DNA of 64,000 nt, taken from assembly GCA_036345935.2 (NCBI GenBank), contig JADWOT020000009.1, forward strand, positions 2,623,381 through 2,687,380, in the 5' to 3' direction. This DNA comes from Taenia hydatigena. Its lineage: Eukaryota; Platyhelminthes; Cestoda; Cyclophyllidea; Taeniidae. Each line of letters opens with the position of its first letter. Within the stretch, counting starts at the first letter, position 1. A model generated the notes under the pieces. It was not told the DNA's origin and did no database searches. It saw only the letters and a list, made by a program, of their open reading frames with translations. Below are positions 1 through 12,457 of the stretch, piece after piece. The translations under genes were made by a program, and so were the position numbers.

Positions 1-2959
1 ACTTCCTTTCTGAGCATTCTGGTTGGCCAAGGAGGACGCTGAAATACTACCAAAATGCTCATTAAACTACCGCGTCTACTGTTTCGTCGCGTACTAGCAG
101 ATACAGCGATCCTAATGCTTCAGACGTCCCAACAGATATTTAAGGCATTTGTATGCAGAAGCAGCTACCTGACTGGGCTCTGATAAATACTTAACACATA
201 TGCAGCCACTCTGAGCTACATAAAGGTTCAGTTGATCCAGTATTGTGGGGGAGGGAACTCAGAAAAACAGACGTTACCGACTGAAGCCACAGGCTCTTGC
301 TTTGAAAATTGGGCTGCACAAGGATTAAATACCATTCTACTACCATTAGGGAGGTCTAATTTGAGATTCAAATGAGTAAAACAACACAGATTTTGATTCT
401 ACCGGTCAGTGCATTCGACTTTCTGGTTATTTTATAGGAGTGGACCATTCATTGAATCAACTTAGGAAGTTATTTTCTAGGCAAGGATGAAGTCGCCCAT
501 CAACACAAACATGATTACATTCACTTCTTCTGAAACAAGATTGCCAAACCCCTATTTGGAGAATACATTTCACTCCAACTGTGACATTTTAATGGCAGTG
601 GAATTTCAACCATCTTGAATGTGATTAACTTAACCACTGGAAAATCATTTGCATTGCAATGTAGGTGAAATCACAGGCACTGCAAAAGGGTTAGTAATGA
701 AAATGAAAATTCTGCTCACCTCTCAAAAATCTCCATTCAAAAATTAGCGGGTTGACCGCCCTCATTTACCTCCTTGACCCCGTGCTCCCTTCCACCAAGA
801 GCGATCACATTTTCTATGCCAACAACGTGGGAATGACATACAACAACTGCAAGTGACGAGAATTATTGTCCTATCGCTTCACGGTCATTTCGAAACTACA
901 CCTTTCGATCTCCAAGGTTCGATTTAGGAAGATTCTAATACAAAAATGAGGTGCGTTGTAGCTTCCCAGCGGTAACACTTCGGCCGGTTTAACACTTTTC
1001 TGTCTGATAAGTTCAGCTGAATGTGTTCGATAAATGTCGACTTATGTGTAGCTCGTAATATTTTATTCTGCATTGCATTCCTTTGCCCAAGTCCATTAAC
1101 TTTGTCATTCAGTCAAAGTCCAAAATTTAATGTTCGTAGGTATCCTATCACCCTTTTATGGCAATAATTTGCATAATAGAGTCAAATAGGGCTGTGAAGA
1201 TTTCTGCGCATTCACTGCTCAAAAAGGCTCTGCCACTCGGCACAAAGTGGTGCGCTATACTGAATTACTTTTTCCATCAATTTGAGAGGACAAAGCGAGC
1301 GACGGGGTGATTGGGTGGTTCTTTACCACTCCTATTTGCTTCCACCAGGCTAGCAGAGATCCTCAGCTGCCAAATGAGACACGCATTGTACCCACTTTGA
1401 GCATAATAGGCGGACGATTTGAAAACAGATACCAGACATTTCAAATGTAATGGCTGCATAAATGCTTCTTCCAAGGATTCGGTGTTCGCCCTCCCCACTG
1501 ATTAGGTCGCGTGAGGACATGCTGTTTTAAAATGCTTCAGTAATAGCCAGATTAGGGCATGCAAGATTGTTTCTTTAAGAGTCAAGAGAGCTGTCTTTAT
1601 GTCTGAGAATTTGAATTCACCCACTTGTGTTGACAGCCTACTGCGAAAAGTTCGTTATGTTCACCTGTCAAGAGAATCACTTGCTGACATCCCGGATGAG
1701 TAAACAGTAAAGAATACGCTTGGTCTTGATATCTGTTTTAATCCTTGATGAGTGTAAAACCATGCAAACTGTCCCTGCATTTATCATGCAGATTGAATTC
1801 ACGCAGTCTCCTTGTTCTTAGATCATCAAATTAAAGCGCAAAATCAGTGAGAATTATAATACTTTGGACCTTATTCGTAGTCCATAGGCAGTGTTATTCA
1901 ATCGGTCGCACCTCGAATACCTTAGGCAGCATTCCTTTTGGCAGGCAACTTTATTACACAAGCGTTCTCGGTTATTTAGAGGCATAAAGTGGCCTCTCAC
2001 GCACTCAATCAAAGTGCGGTATAGTGGTAACTGCATTGCTAAAAATTCTTTTCTTTTTTATCTTTCCCCTCCACTTACTCCACTGTACAGCTTTTTAGGC
2101 TGTAAAGGAAAATGTCAGTCATTAGAGCCTCCAATGCCCATCGCTACTACTTGTAGGTAATTAATGAGAAACCAATGCATTGAATAAAGGCAAAGGCCAT
2201 AGCTGGGGAAACGAAATTCGGGTTAATTTATGCATCTTTGTGAACAATTTTGAACTCATTATGTTAAAATAGTTGTTTCTCAAAGTGCTAATAAGAGTAT
2301 TTGAATAAAAGGCAGGAATATATAGGCGTGTGTAAATCCAAATGTGTAGTTAAGTTGCCTTATTTAGGTTGTACTTAACAAAAGTAGTTAACATGCCGTA
2401 AAAACTTACTTCTCCCTGATCACGGATTTGGCCTAAGCTAGAGTGAAATAAGCAACCCTCAAAGTGGGGTAAAATAAGGAGGAATAGTATGCACCGCCCA
2501 GAGTTCTGTCTGAAGACGACTTAGAACAGGGTTCAAGTCTACTGGAACGGCTCAAAAGAGGCCATTCTGCCAGGTGGAAGTACAAGCGCGAAGTCTTCAG
2601 TGTCCACGGAATCAAAAAGGAAAGTTAAACAAATTATCAAAGTACTACTTAGTTCCTCCTCTTTTTCAGCCTCTATTTAGGTGCTCATGCTGATCAAACT
2701 GCCCCGCTGGGCATCACAATTTTGTAAAAAACATCCACGAACCAACCACGTCAGTCATCGAATCTACACACAATGGGCAATTCTACCGGAACTAGAGTTT
2801 TGTCCTGTTTGGGAACTGCATTGAGGAAAGACAGAATGTTCTAGCTATTTTGTAAGTTCATCACTACTTGTAACAATACTGACTCAAAGAGAGAGTTATT
2901 CGATAAGGAGCAGGTTTAAAGGTTTCACGTCTGTTTAACCTAGTTTCTTTGTTCTCACC

Positions 2960-3480
2960 TCAGCGCTGCTTGACCGTACCTATTTGGGTTTCATCCAGCT
3001 AGTGGAAAGGTGAAATGGATGAGATGGTTCACGAAATGATAACAGCTTTCCTACCGAACACGTAACTGAGGTAGTTGCCGAAGGCCGTCGTCATCGATTC
3101 TCCTATGCACAGTGTATGCCCTTATTCTGTCGCTTCGAGGTTTAGCCCTCAACCATAGAAATCAGAGCAATTGTCCTTTATCATCGGGTTCGCAACCCGC
3201 TACCACCAATGCCCCGTCGCAAATCCTTCCTGAAGGCGAAATGCAGCACAATACTGGGGTCGAATATGGATGACCGATGCAGGGAAGAGACGGAGGCTAC
3301 TGGCATGGCAAGTGCCCACGTAACCAAAAAAGGGAAATGAAACACAACTGAAGCACCGCAAGAATGCGTAAAATGCATGCTTGTTGCAAAAACTACCGCG
3401 ACTTTCTACTGAAATAGGGGACAATTCTTGCATTACATCTACATGTAGACGCGATTTCTGCTTCATTTGTTCCACTAACC
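2960..3480 (+). repeat. Degraded dispersed repeat, long copy A
   Basis: This segment resembles 36890-37400 in the same order and orientation. Shared blocks include a TATTTGGGTT..ATCCAGCTA block near 2980 and 36915, and a CACCAATGC..TTTCCTGAA block near 3205 and 37225. The 3230-3325 part also carries the short core seen in five other copies (GAATATG..GACAGAGGG..GGCATGGC). Divergence is high, so this is an old insertion. Class unknown; no reverse transcriptase or transposase frame is readable. Confidence 0.5.
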
Positions 3481-4082
3481 TTTTAATTAGCGAATGCAGA
3501 AGTCTTTTCTGTAAAAGACACTAAAGGGATTTCCCGATTATTATCTTGGAAGTTGTTGGCTCTAAATTAAATTCTCAAAGTACAAGAGGATCATAATATC
3601 TAAAACGAACATCACGAGTTCTAAAAAGGCGCTTTTTACTTAGTTTTTCGAAAATTTGCAGCTTTAGTACCCTCTTCCAACGCCCATAAAATGTTGGAAT
3701 TTATGATGCCCAGCACTGTGAAGTACAATTATGCCGGCTTAATCCACTGTAGATGAGTTCAACAAATAGCTTCCGGCTTTGGCGGTAGTTCCGTGGCCTC
3801 CTCCTCTCCTAGAAAGCCATCAAAATGCTTATTAAAGAAAAAGGAAAACATCCAACCTAGCCAATAACTTCAATGACTGGGATTTTGGACCATTTTGCCC
3901 ATCTTCATATGCTCATACGTCTTAATATGGATAGCAAAATAAGAAGCTCTGGTAAACTGTCTTGTTAATCACTGTGCGATATTTTGCGAAATTTCGTCCA
4001 GTGTTAGCAAAAGCCTTAATAAACTAGACCCAGTAATGCGTGCATTCATTATTCCAATTCGACGTATTGAAATACCGATGCA

Positions 4083-4192
4083 GAGCCTCCGAGTCCTGCA
4101 TGAAGAGGAAAGAAGGCGTACCACCAGGGCAGAACATGCATTGCCGACGTAAAGCCGCGATAAGGGGCCATTGACATGGCCTGGAAGCCATA
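4083..4192 (+). repeat. Short dispersed repeat, core copy
   Basis: It matches, with many substitutions, the core at 62982-63116. A purine-rich AAAGAAGGC block is followed by a GCAGAACATGCATTG block, a GACATGGCCTGGAAGCC block and an end near ACTGCTCAG. It is a member of the dispersed family in this window; the age and the parent element are unknown. Confidence 0.5.
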
Positions 4193-4769
4193 CTGCTCAG
4201 TAGCAGTTCAATGACAGATCCTTAAATTAACCTGAAACCAAAGTGAAAAGTTAAACAAAAACGCCAAAGCATTGCACCAGTGGGAATTGGCCACGCTGAA
4301 AGACGCTAAAAAGCCATAACCCATTGAAACTATAAAATTTGCTACTCTTTTCTGACCTTTCATTACTGCCTGACTAAAAATATTCCCAGCTTTAGTCTGG
4401 ATTAGCAACAATGATGCTCGGCACAATAAGAGACCCTAAAAACTTAGTGTGTGCAACTGGCGATGTTCTCGGTTTAGCGCGCACTTGCTATTTTTACAGA
4501 CCTGTAATTATTTAAGCTCTCTGCGCAAACTCTTCAGTCTACGGAATTTCAGTGTTAAAATACTGTTGCAATGCTGCCCTCTTTTAACTCCTGTTTGTGG
4601 TTTGACAAACTCTCCCTCCCCCCTTCCCTACATTTGCAACGAAATTTCACTCAAACTCACATTCTGCTGTTGTTAGGAGGAACTAATTGTTGCAATACTT
4701 TGATTATTTGCTTAGCTCCCCACTTCGGTTACACGATCGCTTAAGGCTCTGCGATTGCAATTTGCTGGA

Positions 4770-4885
4770 CAATATGACATCTAGGTCATGTCAGTGTACA
4801 CAAGCATTCCTTTACGCCAGCTGTGCATACTCCACACTAGTATTATGACTTCTTCTATCTTTAGGAGAGCCTCGAGGGACCATAT
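4770..4885 (-). repeat. Short dispersed repeat, inverted core copy
   Basis: Read on the minus strand, this starts with GGTCCCTCGAGGC, followed by an AAGAAG block, an ATAATACTAG block and a GAGTATGCA block. This is the same order as in the plus-strand copy at 62982. It is a degenerate member of the same family in opposite orientation. Confidence 0.45.
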
Positions 4886-5577
4886 TGGTGGCAGCGGAAA
4901 ACGAACCCGATCCTAAAGGGCAAATGCCCTGATTCCCACTACTTACTGGCAAAACTTAACGTGATCAAAGCATGGCAAATGCTCCGAATGGGAGAATCCA
5001 TGACAACCCTTAACAGAAGGGTTGAAAATGACAACTATCTTCAGCAACCACCCCAGTTCCGTGTTCGGCAAGAACGCTACCAGCAACTGAAGCGACACCA
5101 TCTGTGAACCATCTGGAATGGTTAGAGTCGTCTACGGTACTTACTTGAAGATGTCGATGAGGTAGACACCCCATACCTCCTGCACCTCTCTACTAGCTGG
5201 ATGGAACCCGAGCAGATATATGGCTGAGCAGTACTGTAGTAGGAACAAAGTAGCAAGAAGGAGTAGATACAAAACCCTACCTCCACGAAACTACTTTACA
5301 CCCGGTTCTTTGTTGGATTACTCTTTCTAGGCCAGTATCTTTACTACTAGTGATGAACACGCACGATGTTCAGGCAGGACAAACTCCCGATCCACTAAAA
5401 TTGCCAAGAGGGATTCGCGAAGTTGAGATCCATTATTCGCTCAGTTATACGCAAATTCGATGACTGGCGCAGTTGGTTCGTAGTGCGGAGCTTCAAGGTC
5501 AGGATGGCTAACCCAATGTTTTAATAATTTGTGTAACTCACGATTTTGGTAACGAACCACCTAGGAACTCCACCATT

Positions 5578-5700
5578 GTACTTTTGCTGGAGGATTTGGC
5601 CTCCGAACCATGTCAGCGACCTCCAGCTCTCCTGTATGCCGACAATGCATATCCTACTCAAGTATTATGCCTGCCTCCGTATTTGGGGCAGTCTCGGGAC
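5578..5700 (-). repeat. Short dispersed repeat, inverted core copy
   Basis: The minus strand reads CCCGAGAC, an AATACTTGAGTAGGATATGC block, a GACATGG block and a GGAGGCC block, in the order of the 62982 and 63231 copies. It is one of the better preserved members. Two inverted copies (this and 4770-4885) lie close together. Confidence 0.5.
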
Positions 5701-7922
5701 GCTAAATACAGTCCTAAGATATTTGTGGGAACAATATCAGGTAAATAAATTTCTTGTCTAAAGCAAGAAGCTTTCTGCGTAGAGAATTTTGATCGCCTAT
5801 AAAAAAAGTGACAGTGACATCAAAAATCTCGCAGTGACTTCCCAAGGACTAAAGTGAACACAATCGTTCTGACGCATCCCAGAGCATGATGTGCTTATGA
5901 TTGGCTTTGCAGAGCGCCTCATAATGCCCGGCTTAGGCTGCGACAAATAGTCCGGTGACAATGCCATGCAGATGACAAAGAACAATCGCCGTGACTATAG
6001 GAAATAAGCAGATGCAATAACTAGTTTCTGAGGCTTAGTGACGTCTTGATCAACATACCTATGTAAGTAGGGAACCGGATCACAAGAGGACTCCTTGCAG
6101 TTGCTATCATACAACACAAATTTTCTATGCTGAACATTAAAAATTCGCATTAAACTCAACACGCAAATCTTTCTTGCAAAGTACTCCATTAGTTAATAGA
6201 TTTTTACCAGTCAATCTATTGGACGGATTGAGCACTGTGCCATGTTTCTACATTACAGCGTCAAGTGTAAAATATTTGTCGGAGTCGTGGACCAGGAGAT
6301 AGATTACGTTCAGCTAGTAATGATCATGGTCATAATTTGAAGTACGAAGAACCTCTCTGTTGCCTCTAGTTTTATGCTTCGAAGTATTATGAAGTGAACA
6401 TTGAATCAAGAAGTCAAGCTCTTGCTTTCTGATGAGATACTGGCCAAGTTGTGTAGTCTTAGAACACAACATCCACCATGGGCATGGTGATTGTAACCTT
6501 CAGTTAAAACTTCTCTTCCATTTGTAATAGCTGCCTGAGTATAACTTGAATAGGTTATTCTCCCGTTCTTGAGGTCGCATCTATTATGCAGGTTTGATAT
6601 TCGACCTTATAGTTCCTCATCAATTTATACAACTTGGTTTATCTTATGCCAAATCCTTTAACCACCTTGGTACTCCTGGAATTTACACTGAGATGAAATA
6701 TGTGAGAGTGAATCCAAAAAAGGGAAAGACAGTTAATCCTCACACCTACCAATGTAGATGTCAAAGATTGACTCGAAAACACATAAATGCAACAGCAATT
6801 TCCCCCCACGTTCAGTGGAATTTACAAATACTTGAGGAACAAAATCTCTTCAAACATCTTTTATGCTTTGCATTTCATGTTCATAAAGCGCAGCTAAATG
6901 CTCATTTCCAATCAAATAGGTATAAGCCTTCTCTTGGATTTGCAATATCAATTGGCGTATTAACAATGTTTAAATTTGAAAAGCCCTTGTAGTACTTTTT
7001 TCCTGACATCAACGATAGCAAACCGGTACAATGAAGACGAACCATTCTTATTGCACGACAACGGTTTGGAGGTTACGCATAAAATGAGAAATACGTGATG
7101 TGAAGTCAGACAAAAAAATGTAAATCAAGGAAACATTCAGCTTTGTGAAAGAAAGAAATTTAAAAGTAAGTAAAGCTAGGCTGGAACGTATTATGAATAA
7201 TTAACAATGCGCTAAAAGCAGAATAGAAACTCTAAAGAATAAAGCAACCAGTCCCCCGGTTCACGAAGCGTAAAACAAATCAGTTCTGCCAATGTAAGCA
7301 CTAAGAACCTTATCTTCTGGAAGTAGTTCGTGGTGCTGCTGCCAAAATCTCAATTTCTGTTCATTGCTCTCTTTAAAAATAACTTGCAGCTTCATTAAAT
7401 GAATGAATAAAACATTCCACTGTGAACCATCGGAGAAAACAGAAGCATTCCCACACGCCGTAACACTGTCTCAGCAATTAGACAAATGTGAAATTTTAAG
7501 TCAAAAAATCTAATCACATTAACTAGATGAAAAAATAATCGGCGACTTATCAAACGAAATAACGTTAAGCGCATTAAAACAGCGAACTCAGCCTGTTCCA
7601 GATCATCACTTTTTCGGTAAATTTTCAATGAATAGGCAAAGATTTGCTCAAATTTATGAGCCTCCAATGAATAGCAAAAATTAATCATTTGGGAAATTTT
7701 AATAGGAATAAAGTTAAAAAACCAAACTATCAATGAATTCATTATCAAATAACAGCGCTAAGAGTGTGCAGAGTAGAAACTGATGGACAGAGAGGAGAAA
7801 TCGAACAGGAAGGGAATAGGAGCATATACGCATGCGTACTGGCGAAGTGATATGCAAGACGAGTGAAGACAGTATTTGAAATTGCCACAGTTAGTCCTCT
7901 TGCAGCATGTAGTGGGTAGTTG

Positions 7923-8047
7923 TTACGTTGGTTGCTGTGGCTGAAGTTGTTGTTGCTCCTGACATTGGAGCTGTTGCTGACACGGTTGCAGCTCCATCAG
8001 AACTCCCGGGGATGAGGTGGAATGTACGTGGCTCGAAAAGCCGTCGA
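7923..8047 (-). CDS. Candidate terminal exon, Gln-rich tail
   Basis: On the minus strand a good acceptor (TTTCACTTCAG at 8048-8058) is followed by an open frame entered in phase 1. It reads VDGFSSHVHS, then a Gln-rich end (CQQQLQCQEQQQLQPQQPT) and a TAA stop at 7925-7923. The splice signal, the low-complexity Gln tract and the in-frame stop make it look like the last exon of a gene whose other exons I could not join. It could instead be chance: the plus strand of the same bases is also open for a shorter stretch. Partner exons may lie between 8.1 and 11.5 kb. Confidence 0.3.
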
Positions 8048-11000
8048 CTGAAGTGAAACACATGCTACTCAAATTCTGTAAGTAGGTTTTTGATAAGGAC
8101 ACTGCTATACCAAGAACAAGCTTTACGCACATTTGCAATTCAAATCAGCAGGTCTGAAAAAAGGCTTAGTTTTAAAACAAACCAACCCATTGTTGTGCAA
8201 TAACAAACAATGAAGTAAAAGTTCAGCTTATAAAAACTGATTGCCAGTTTAATGTGGACTTAACTATTGTCTTATTTTTAAAGCACATGGGCTGCACAAA
8301 ATTTGACAAAGTAAATGCTGATGAGCACTTAAGAGGACACGTATAGCAAGCACTCACCTCTATTAGTCAATCACTTCCATTTGTGTTGATTACCCTATGA
8401 TGGAATACTATCAACCGTGTTGGATGATGCATGCTTCTTTATTCAACAGAACAAATCGTATTTTAACTCTGAGAGTTTTTAGTAAAACCGCATATTTGCC
8501 CGGATCTGAATACGAAATAAGTTGGCTATACCTTATGCAAATGTAGCAGTACTGTTGCAATTGCGTGTCAACTTAAAAATACTAAGATATTAGCTATGCA
8601 TTTGACGGTGCAAAGGACTCCTGATGCTCAATCCTTGATTGACGTGGTTGTTTGTAATATAATAAAAATTTCGACAGAAAAGCTAGAAAAGTGTAGCTTA
8701 GAATACAGGGCAAAATTTATTTTGTCAGTTTAAATAATAAGGTGGACTATGAATATTAAGGTAAACATAACTGCAAGGCTAGTGTCGCTTTCAGCTAGAT
8801 CCAGAGGGTTATGTGTTGTACGGTTTGATTAAAGGGATAATGTAACCAAATCCACGCACACAAAATTATCTCTACGCCCAAAAAGTTGATTGACGGATGA
8901 ATGGAAAGGCGATGCCTTGCAGAAAAAAACGGAAAGAATGTGAAAACCATTCACAAAAGTAACAGCTGACAAGGCTCAAGTGCATCCCTTTCACGATTCT
9001 TCATTTCCTACGTTTCATTTTTCAAGGTCTGCCTCCGGCTTGCAAGATCTAGATGAAGCTTTGCCAATTCACACAGAAATGAATGGCTACCAGCACACGC
9101 CATTCTCATGGATATGGGAACTTATTTTGAATTTTAGCATACCCAACAAGTAAGTAGCTAACGTGTGTAGCTCTTAGGGTAAGTGGCGCGATGGAGATAG
9201 ACGCAAAAGGAGACCCTATCAAAGCGTTCTAAGTCAATGTTGTTTCGTACTTTCTATGAAAAGCTTCACGTAGCATCAAGACGCATAGTCCACGATATCA
9301 CAACAAGCAGGAAAAACCGTACGATTAAGGTCATAATATTAGCACGGCAGAAGGTTAGTGATTTCAAGCGTGCGTTCGCCTGCGCGATTTTTTTGAGTTT
9401 CCTAGGATTGAAACTCTATGTTACCCACACTACTGGTCTTCCAGATCATTTTTGCGTCTATGATGAATTTGTCACCGAAATTGTATGGCTTCCAATGTCC
9501 TCGGAGAATGGCTCATCCACTTTTTTGAAAAATCAAGAGGATGAGGTAATAAGGTAACGTGCATATTCAAACGATTCTTTAATAACATTTTCGGAAAACT
9601 AAAAGTGAAAGTCAATTCTAATGGCTAAGAAGATAACATATTTTAACTTCCAGACAAATTCAAAAGCGGCGATGACAATAGACTCAAGGGAATGTGAAAA
9701 TGAATAAACTGTTAACTCCGCAAGGAGCAGTGATAATAATATTCTAGTGTCAGTGTTTGAGAATATGATTGCTGAACTGCACTAAGTTCAAATTGACCAT
9801 AGAAACTTCACTCGAGATAATAACGAAGTACTTTTTCTTGGTAGTTGCATGAATAAGTTTTCCTTTAACCCTATTTCAAGTTACTCGAGATGCCTTGGAT
9901 AATCTTAAAGGCCTAGGAAAAAGCAGTAGGCAGTTGAGTTTAAGAAATCGTACGAAAAAAGCGAATAGACGCGTACCAAGGCAACAAGTGCATGCGTTAG
10001 GGCGTCAGTTGATGCCACATCGTGCCAAATAAAGTTGCTAGCGCGCATAAAATTGAGCTCCGAAAACCTACCTGGTACTCGTAATGTGGTATGTGAGATC
10101 CTACAAGGGAAAACGAAGAAAACGAATTCTTGAAATGGCGTGAGGTGGTGTCGAAGGCAAAAATTCACTTAAATCCACTTGTTAAGTTCGAGAAAATCTA
10201 GATAAATTAGCGGCGCACACTGCAGCTTGTAAGTGTAGCCACACAATATCAATGAACCTCGATGCTTCCAATTGCAACATTTAAAAGGGCATGGAAATGT
10301 GATTTTCCAACCGATTCGGGATAGAAGTGCGCATCGGTGCAAACCAAAAGAGGCCTCAGTTTCTCCCCACCCGAAGGAGCGTATAGTAATAATGTTAATA
10401 ATTTACGCAACCTGCACCAAATGTCACCTCATCAGCCACACATATTCCTAATAATCGAAATCGTAATAGCTTACATAAGAGCCGAGAAACGCTCCCTCGC
10501 AACTGCAGCAGAGGATTTGGAAAAGGAGAATCCGCGAAAATGAGTAAAATTGCTAGTGCGACTAAGCGAGTATCAGAACCACATTTATCATGGAATTAAT
10601 TGTATGCCTTTCAAAAGGACGCCGTAGTTTCGTTGACTGTACAGTGAGCGGATGAATTCCTAAATTTCTTGATCTGATAAATTGTGCAATTGGTTCATCG
10701 TTTGTTGAAGAAAAGTGAACAAATGACGTGCCAACTAAACACCAATAAAGAATTCTATGGAACGAAAAAGTAGAAAAAAAAAATTGGTTTGATGATTTGA
10801 TAAATTCAGTGTTTATCAGTTCTTGATGGACTCGCAATCACGGTTTTCTAATCAACTCCACTCATGTAAAATGACCCAGACAAAACTCAAGCATCCTTTG
10901 CACACCGTCTAAGCTAACCGACAATTGAATTCTAGCAGGCGTAGTTACAAACAGAAATTCGTACATGCTACACAAGACACAAATTATTACCAGAAACACC

Positions 11001-11422
11001 AATTAAATTCAACCTTAACTTGTCCAAATGCTTAGACACGCGGTCGTAGTAAAGTGCTGAAATGAAATCACCACCTTCATCGTTAGGATCGTGGAAGAAA
11101 ATTGTCGAGCAGAGCATGAGAAAGCGGAAAAAATTGAAAAAATTAATTGTTCTCAGATTACCCTACATCAGCTTTATTGTTTTACAATCAGCCAATCTGT
11201 TTAAGGCAAGACGGTAATGAGCAGCGCAAGTAGCATGTGATATCGGCAGTAGGGGTGCTAGCACTGGATTTTATAATTTATCAACAACACTAGGCATCAA
11301 GTTGGAAGACAAGACCTGGCGCTTGATATGCAGTGAGACTTTTGGCTGACGAAGAGAATGACCTTCTGAACTCGTCGTCCATTGGTTAAGTGACACCTGC
11401 ATCATTACATCAAGAGGCTTAC
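8048..11422. other. Unresolved region between two exon-like segments
   Basis: No continuous gene could be assembled here. Exon-like segments with good splice signals on the minus strand occur at 10502-10475 (28 nt) and 10100-10072 (29 nt). Splicing them directly to the candidate first exon at 11473 creates a TGA, so that model fails. A minus-strand open stretch also occurs around 11090-10980. The rest shows nothing I can support. Confidence 0.4.
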
Positions 11423-11473
11423 AAACCCTGGCGCAGCTCCAAAATCATTGGTCGGTGTAGCTGAATCAGCCAT
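11423..11473 (-). CDS. Candidate first coding exon (17 codons)
   Basis: A minus-strand acceptor (ACCTGCCTTCAG) is followed immediately by ATG. The frame reads MADSATPTNDFGAAPGF and ends in phase 0 at a strong donor (GTAAGC). An acceptor abutting the start codon would suit a spliced-leader trans-splice site or a short 5' UTR exon. I do not recognise the protein and could not find the next exon with confidence. The terminal-type exon at 8047-7923 lies downstream on the same strand and could belong to it. Confidence 0.35.
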
Positions 11474-12343
11474 CTGAAGGCAGGTATAGCAAGTACGCAA
11501 CTCTTGAAACTGTTGTCTTTTCTGATCGATGTTAACATGTCAAAAGACATCTCGTGTACTTCGCCGGAAAAAGATATGACAACAACAATAGCGATTTACG
11601 AAAGTGAGACGGGAGGAAGTAGCACAAATACCTAGTCGATTCTCAATGATAATATTGTGCAGATGATAATCTGTATATGACCTAGGAGTGTTTTATGCCT
11701 CTATTACACCGAAATATGGCAGAATATTAAGAGTAATACAGCAGCGTGCAGGCAATGCTATAAATATGGGTATTCATGAGTCATCACATGTGTCAGTGGA
11801 ATGGAATCTCTTCCCATTCCACATGAGTCAAATTCAAGTGTCAAAACAAGCAAGTATTTGGGACTTGCATAAGTCATTCAGATAATGACTATTGCTATAA
11901 GAAGAGGCTGATGAGGAAGGCCTTTTAAAGCTATGCCCCAGTAGAACTTAATTATCAATGTTAAACTCACTCTTCTTTAAATGTGAAGTCATGCGACGAC
12001 TCAGCTACACGTTTCGATGGAATCACATGGTTTTCTAGGTAATGTAGCAAAAAATCTAAGTAAAATCCCATTTCACCTCAGAACTGAAGCATGCCAAAAT
12101 AAATTCAGCCTTTAAATAGAGGAACAAAAGTGGTTGATGAAATGCACTTCCATGGAGAGAAGCAAAAAGATAATGCTTGAGTTAGGGACGATTTAGAATC
12201 AAACCTCAGGCTTACAGAAACGCTACAACTGCGTAAATGAGCAAACTCAAGACAGGCAAATGGGAGAATGAACCTATGAGTGGAATTATTAGCTGAAAAA
12301 CTCAGATGCGTTTTGACGCGCCAATGAGGATACAAAAATTGTT
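11474..12343. other. 3' flank of the KANK gene
   Basis: About 870 bases lie between the KANK stop codon and the candidate exon at 11473. They presumably hold the KANK 3' UTR on the minus strand. I did not find a canonical minus-strand AATAAA close to the stop, so the cleavage site is not located. Nothing else is visible. Confidence 0.4.
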
Positions 12344-12457
12344 CTAGCAGACAACATCAAGACGTACTGATTTGTAGATAGCCGATCTTTCCTGCATGAG
12401 TCGAATTATATCCTCATTTCCACCCGCCTCGGCTATGCTCAAAGCTGTTGATCCCTC
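12344..12457 (-). CDS. KANK: KANK exon 7: ankyrin repeat 5 and stop
   Basis: The terminal exon is entered in phase 0 after a CCTTTTTAG acceptor. It reads EGSTALSIAEAGGNEDIIRL and ends in a short tail (SVRLDVVC) with TAG at 12346-12344. It matches the KANK repeat beginning GSTALSIA. The tail is shorter than the typical vertebrate C terminus. Confidence 0.9.
   Translation of the reverse strand, partial: EGSTALSIAEAGGNEDIIRLMQERSAIYKSVRLDVVC

Larger units (their letters stand above)
1..7922. other. Intergenic region with decayed repeats
   Basis: I see no supportable gene here. Open frames up to 132 codons (6594-6992) occur, but that length is expected by chance in 64 kb of AT-rich DNA and none shows a recognised domain or convincing splice context. 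The stretch contains several degraded copies of one dispersed repeat family, listed separately (2960-3480, 4083-4192, 4770-4885, 5578-5700). The part from 4890 to 5300 is also somewhat GC-richer and may be decayed mobile-element sequence, but I cannot name it. Confidence 0.6.

Noticed and set aside
6594..6992. 132-codon plus-strand open frame
   Set aside because: Frames of this length are expected by chance in 64 kb of AT-rich DNA. No domain, repeat or splice context supports it.
8340..8400. Minus-strand segment between CATCATAG and GTGAGTGC
   Set aside because: All three frames contain a stop, so it is not a coding exon.
9025..9147. Plus-strand exon-like stretch ending at a GTAAGT donor
   Set aside because: It is isolated, with no joinable partner; single donor matches are frequent by chance.
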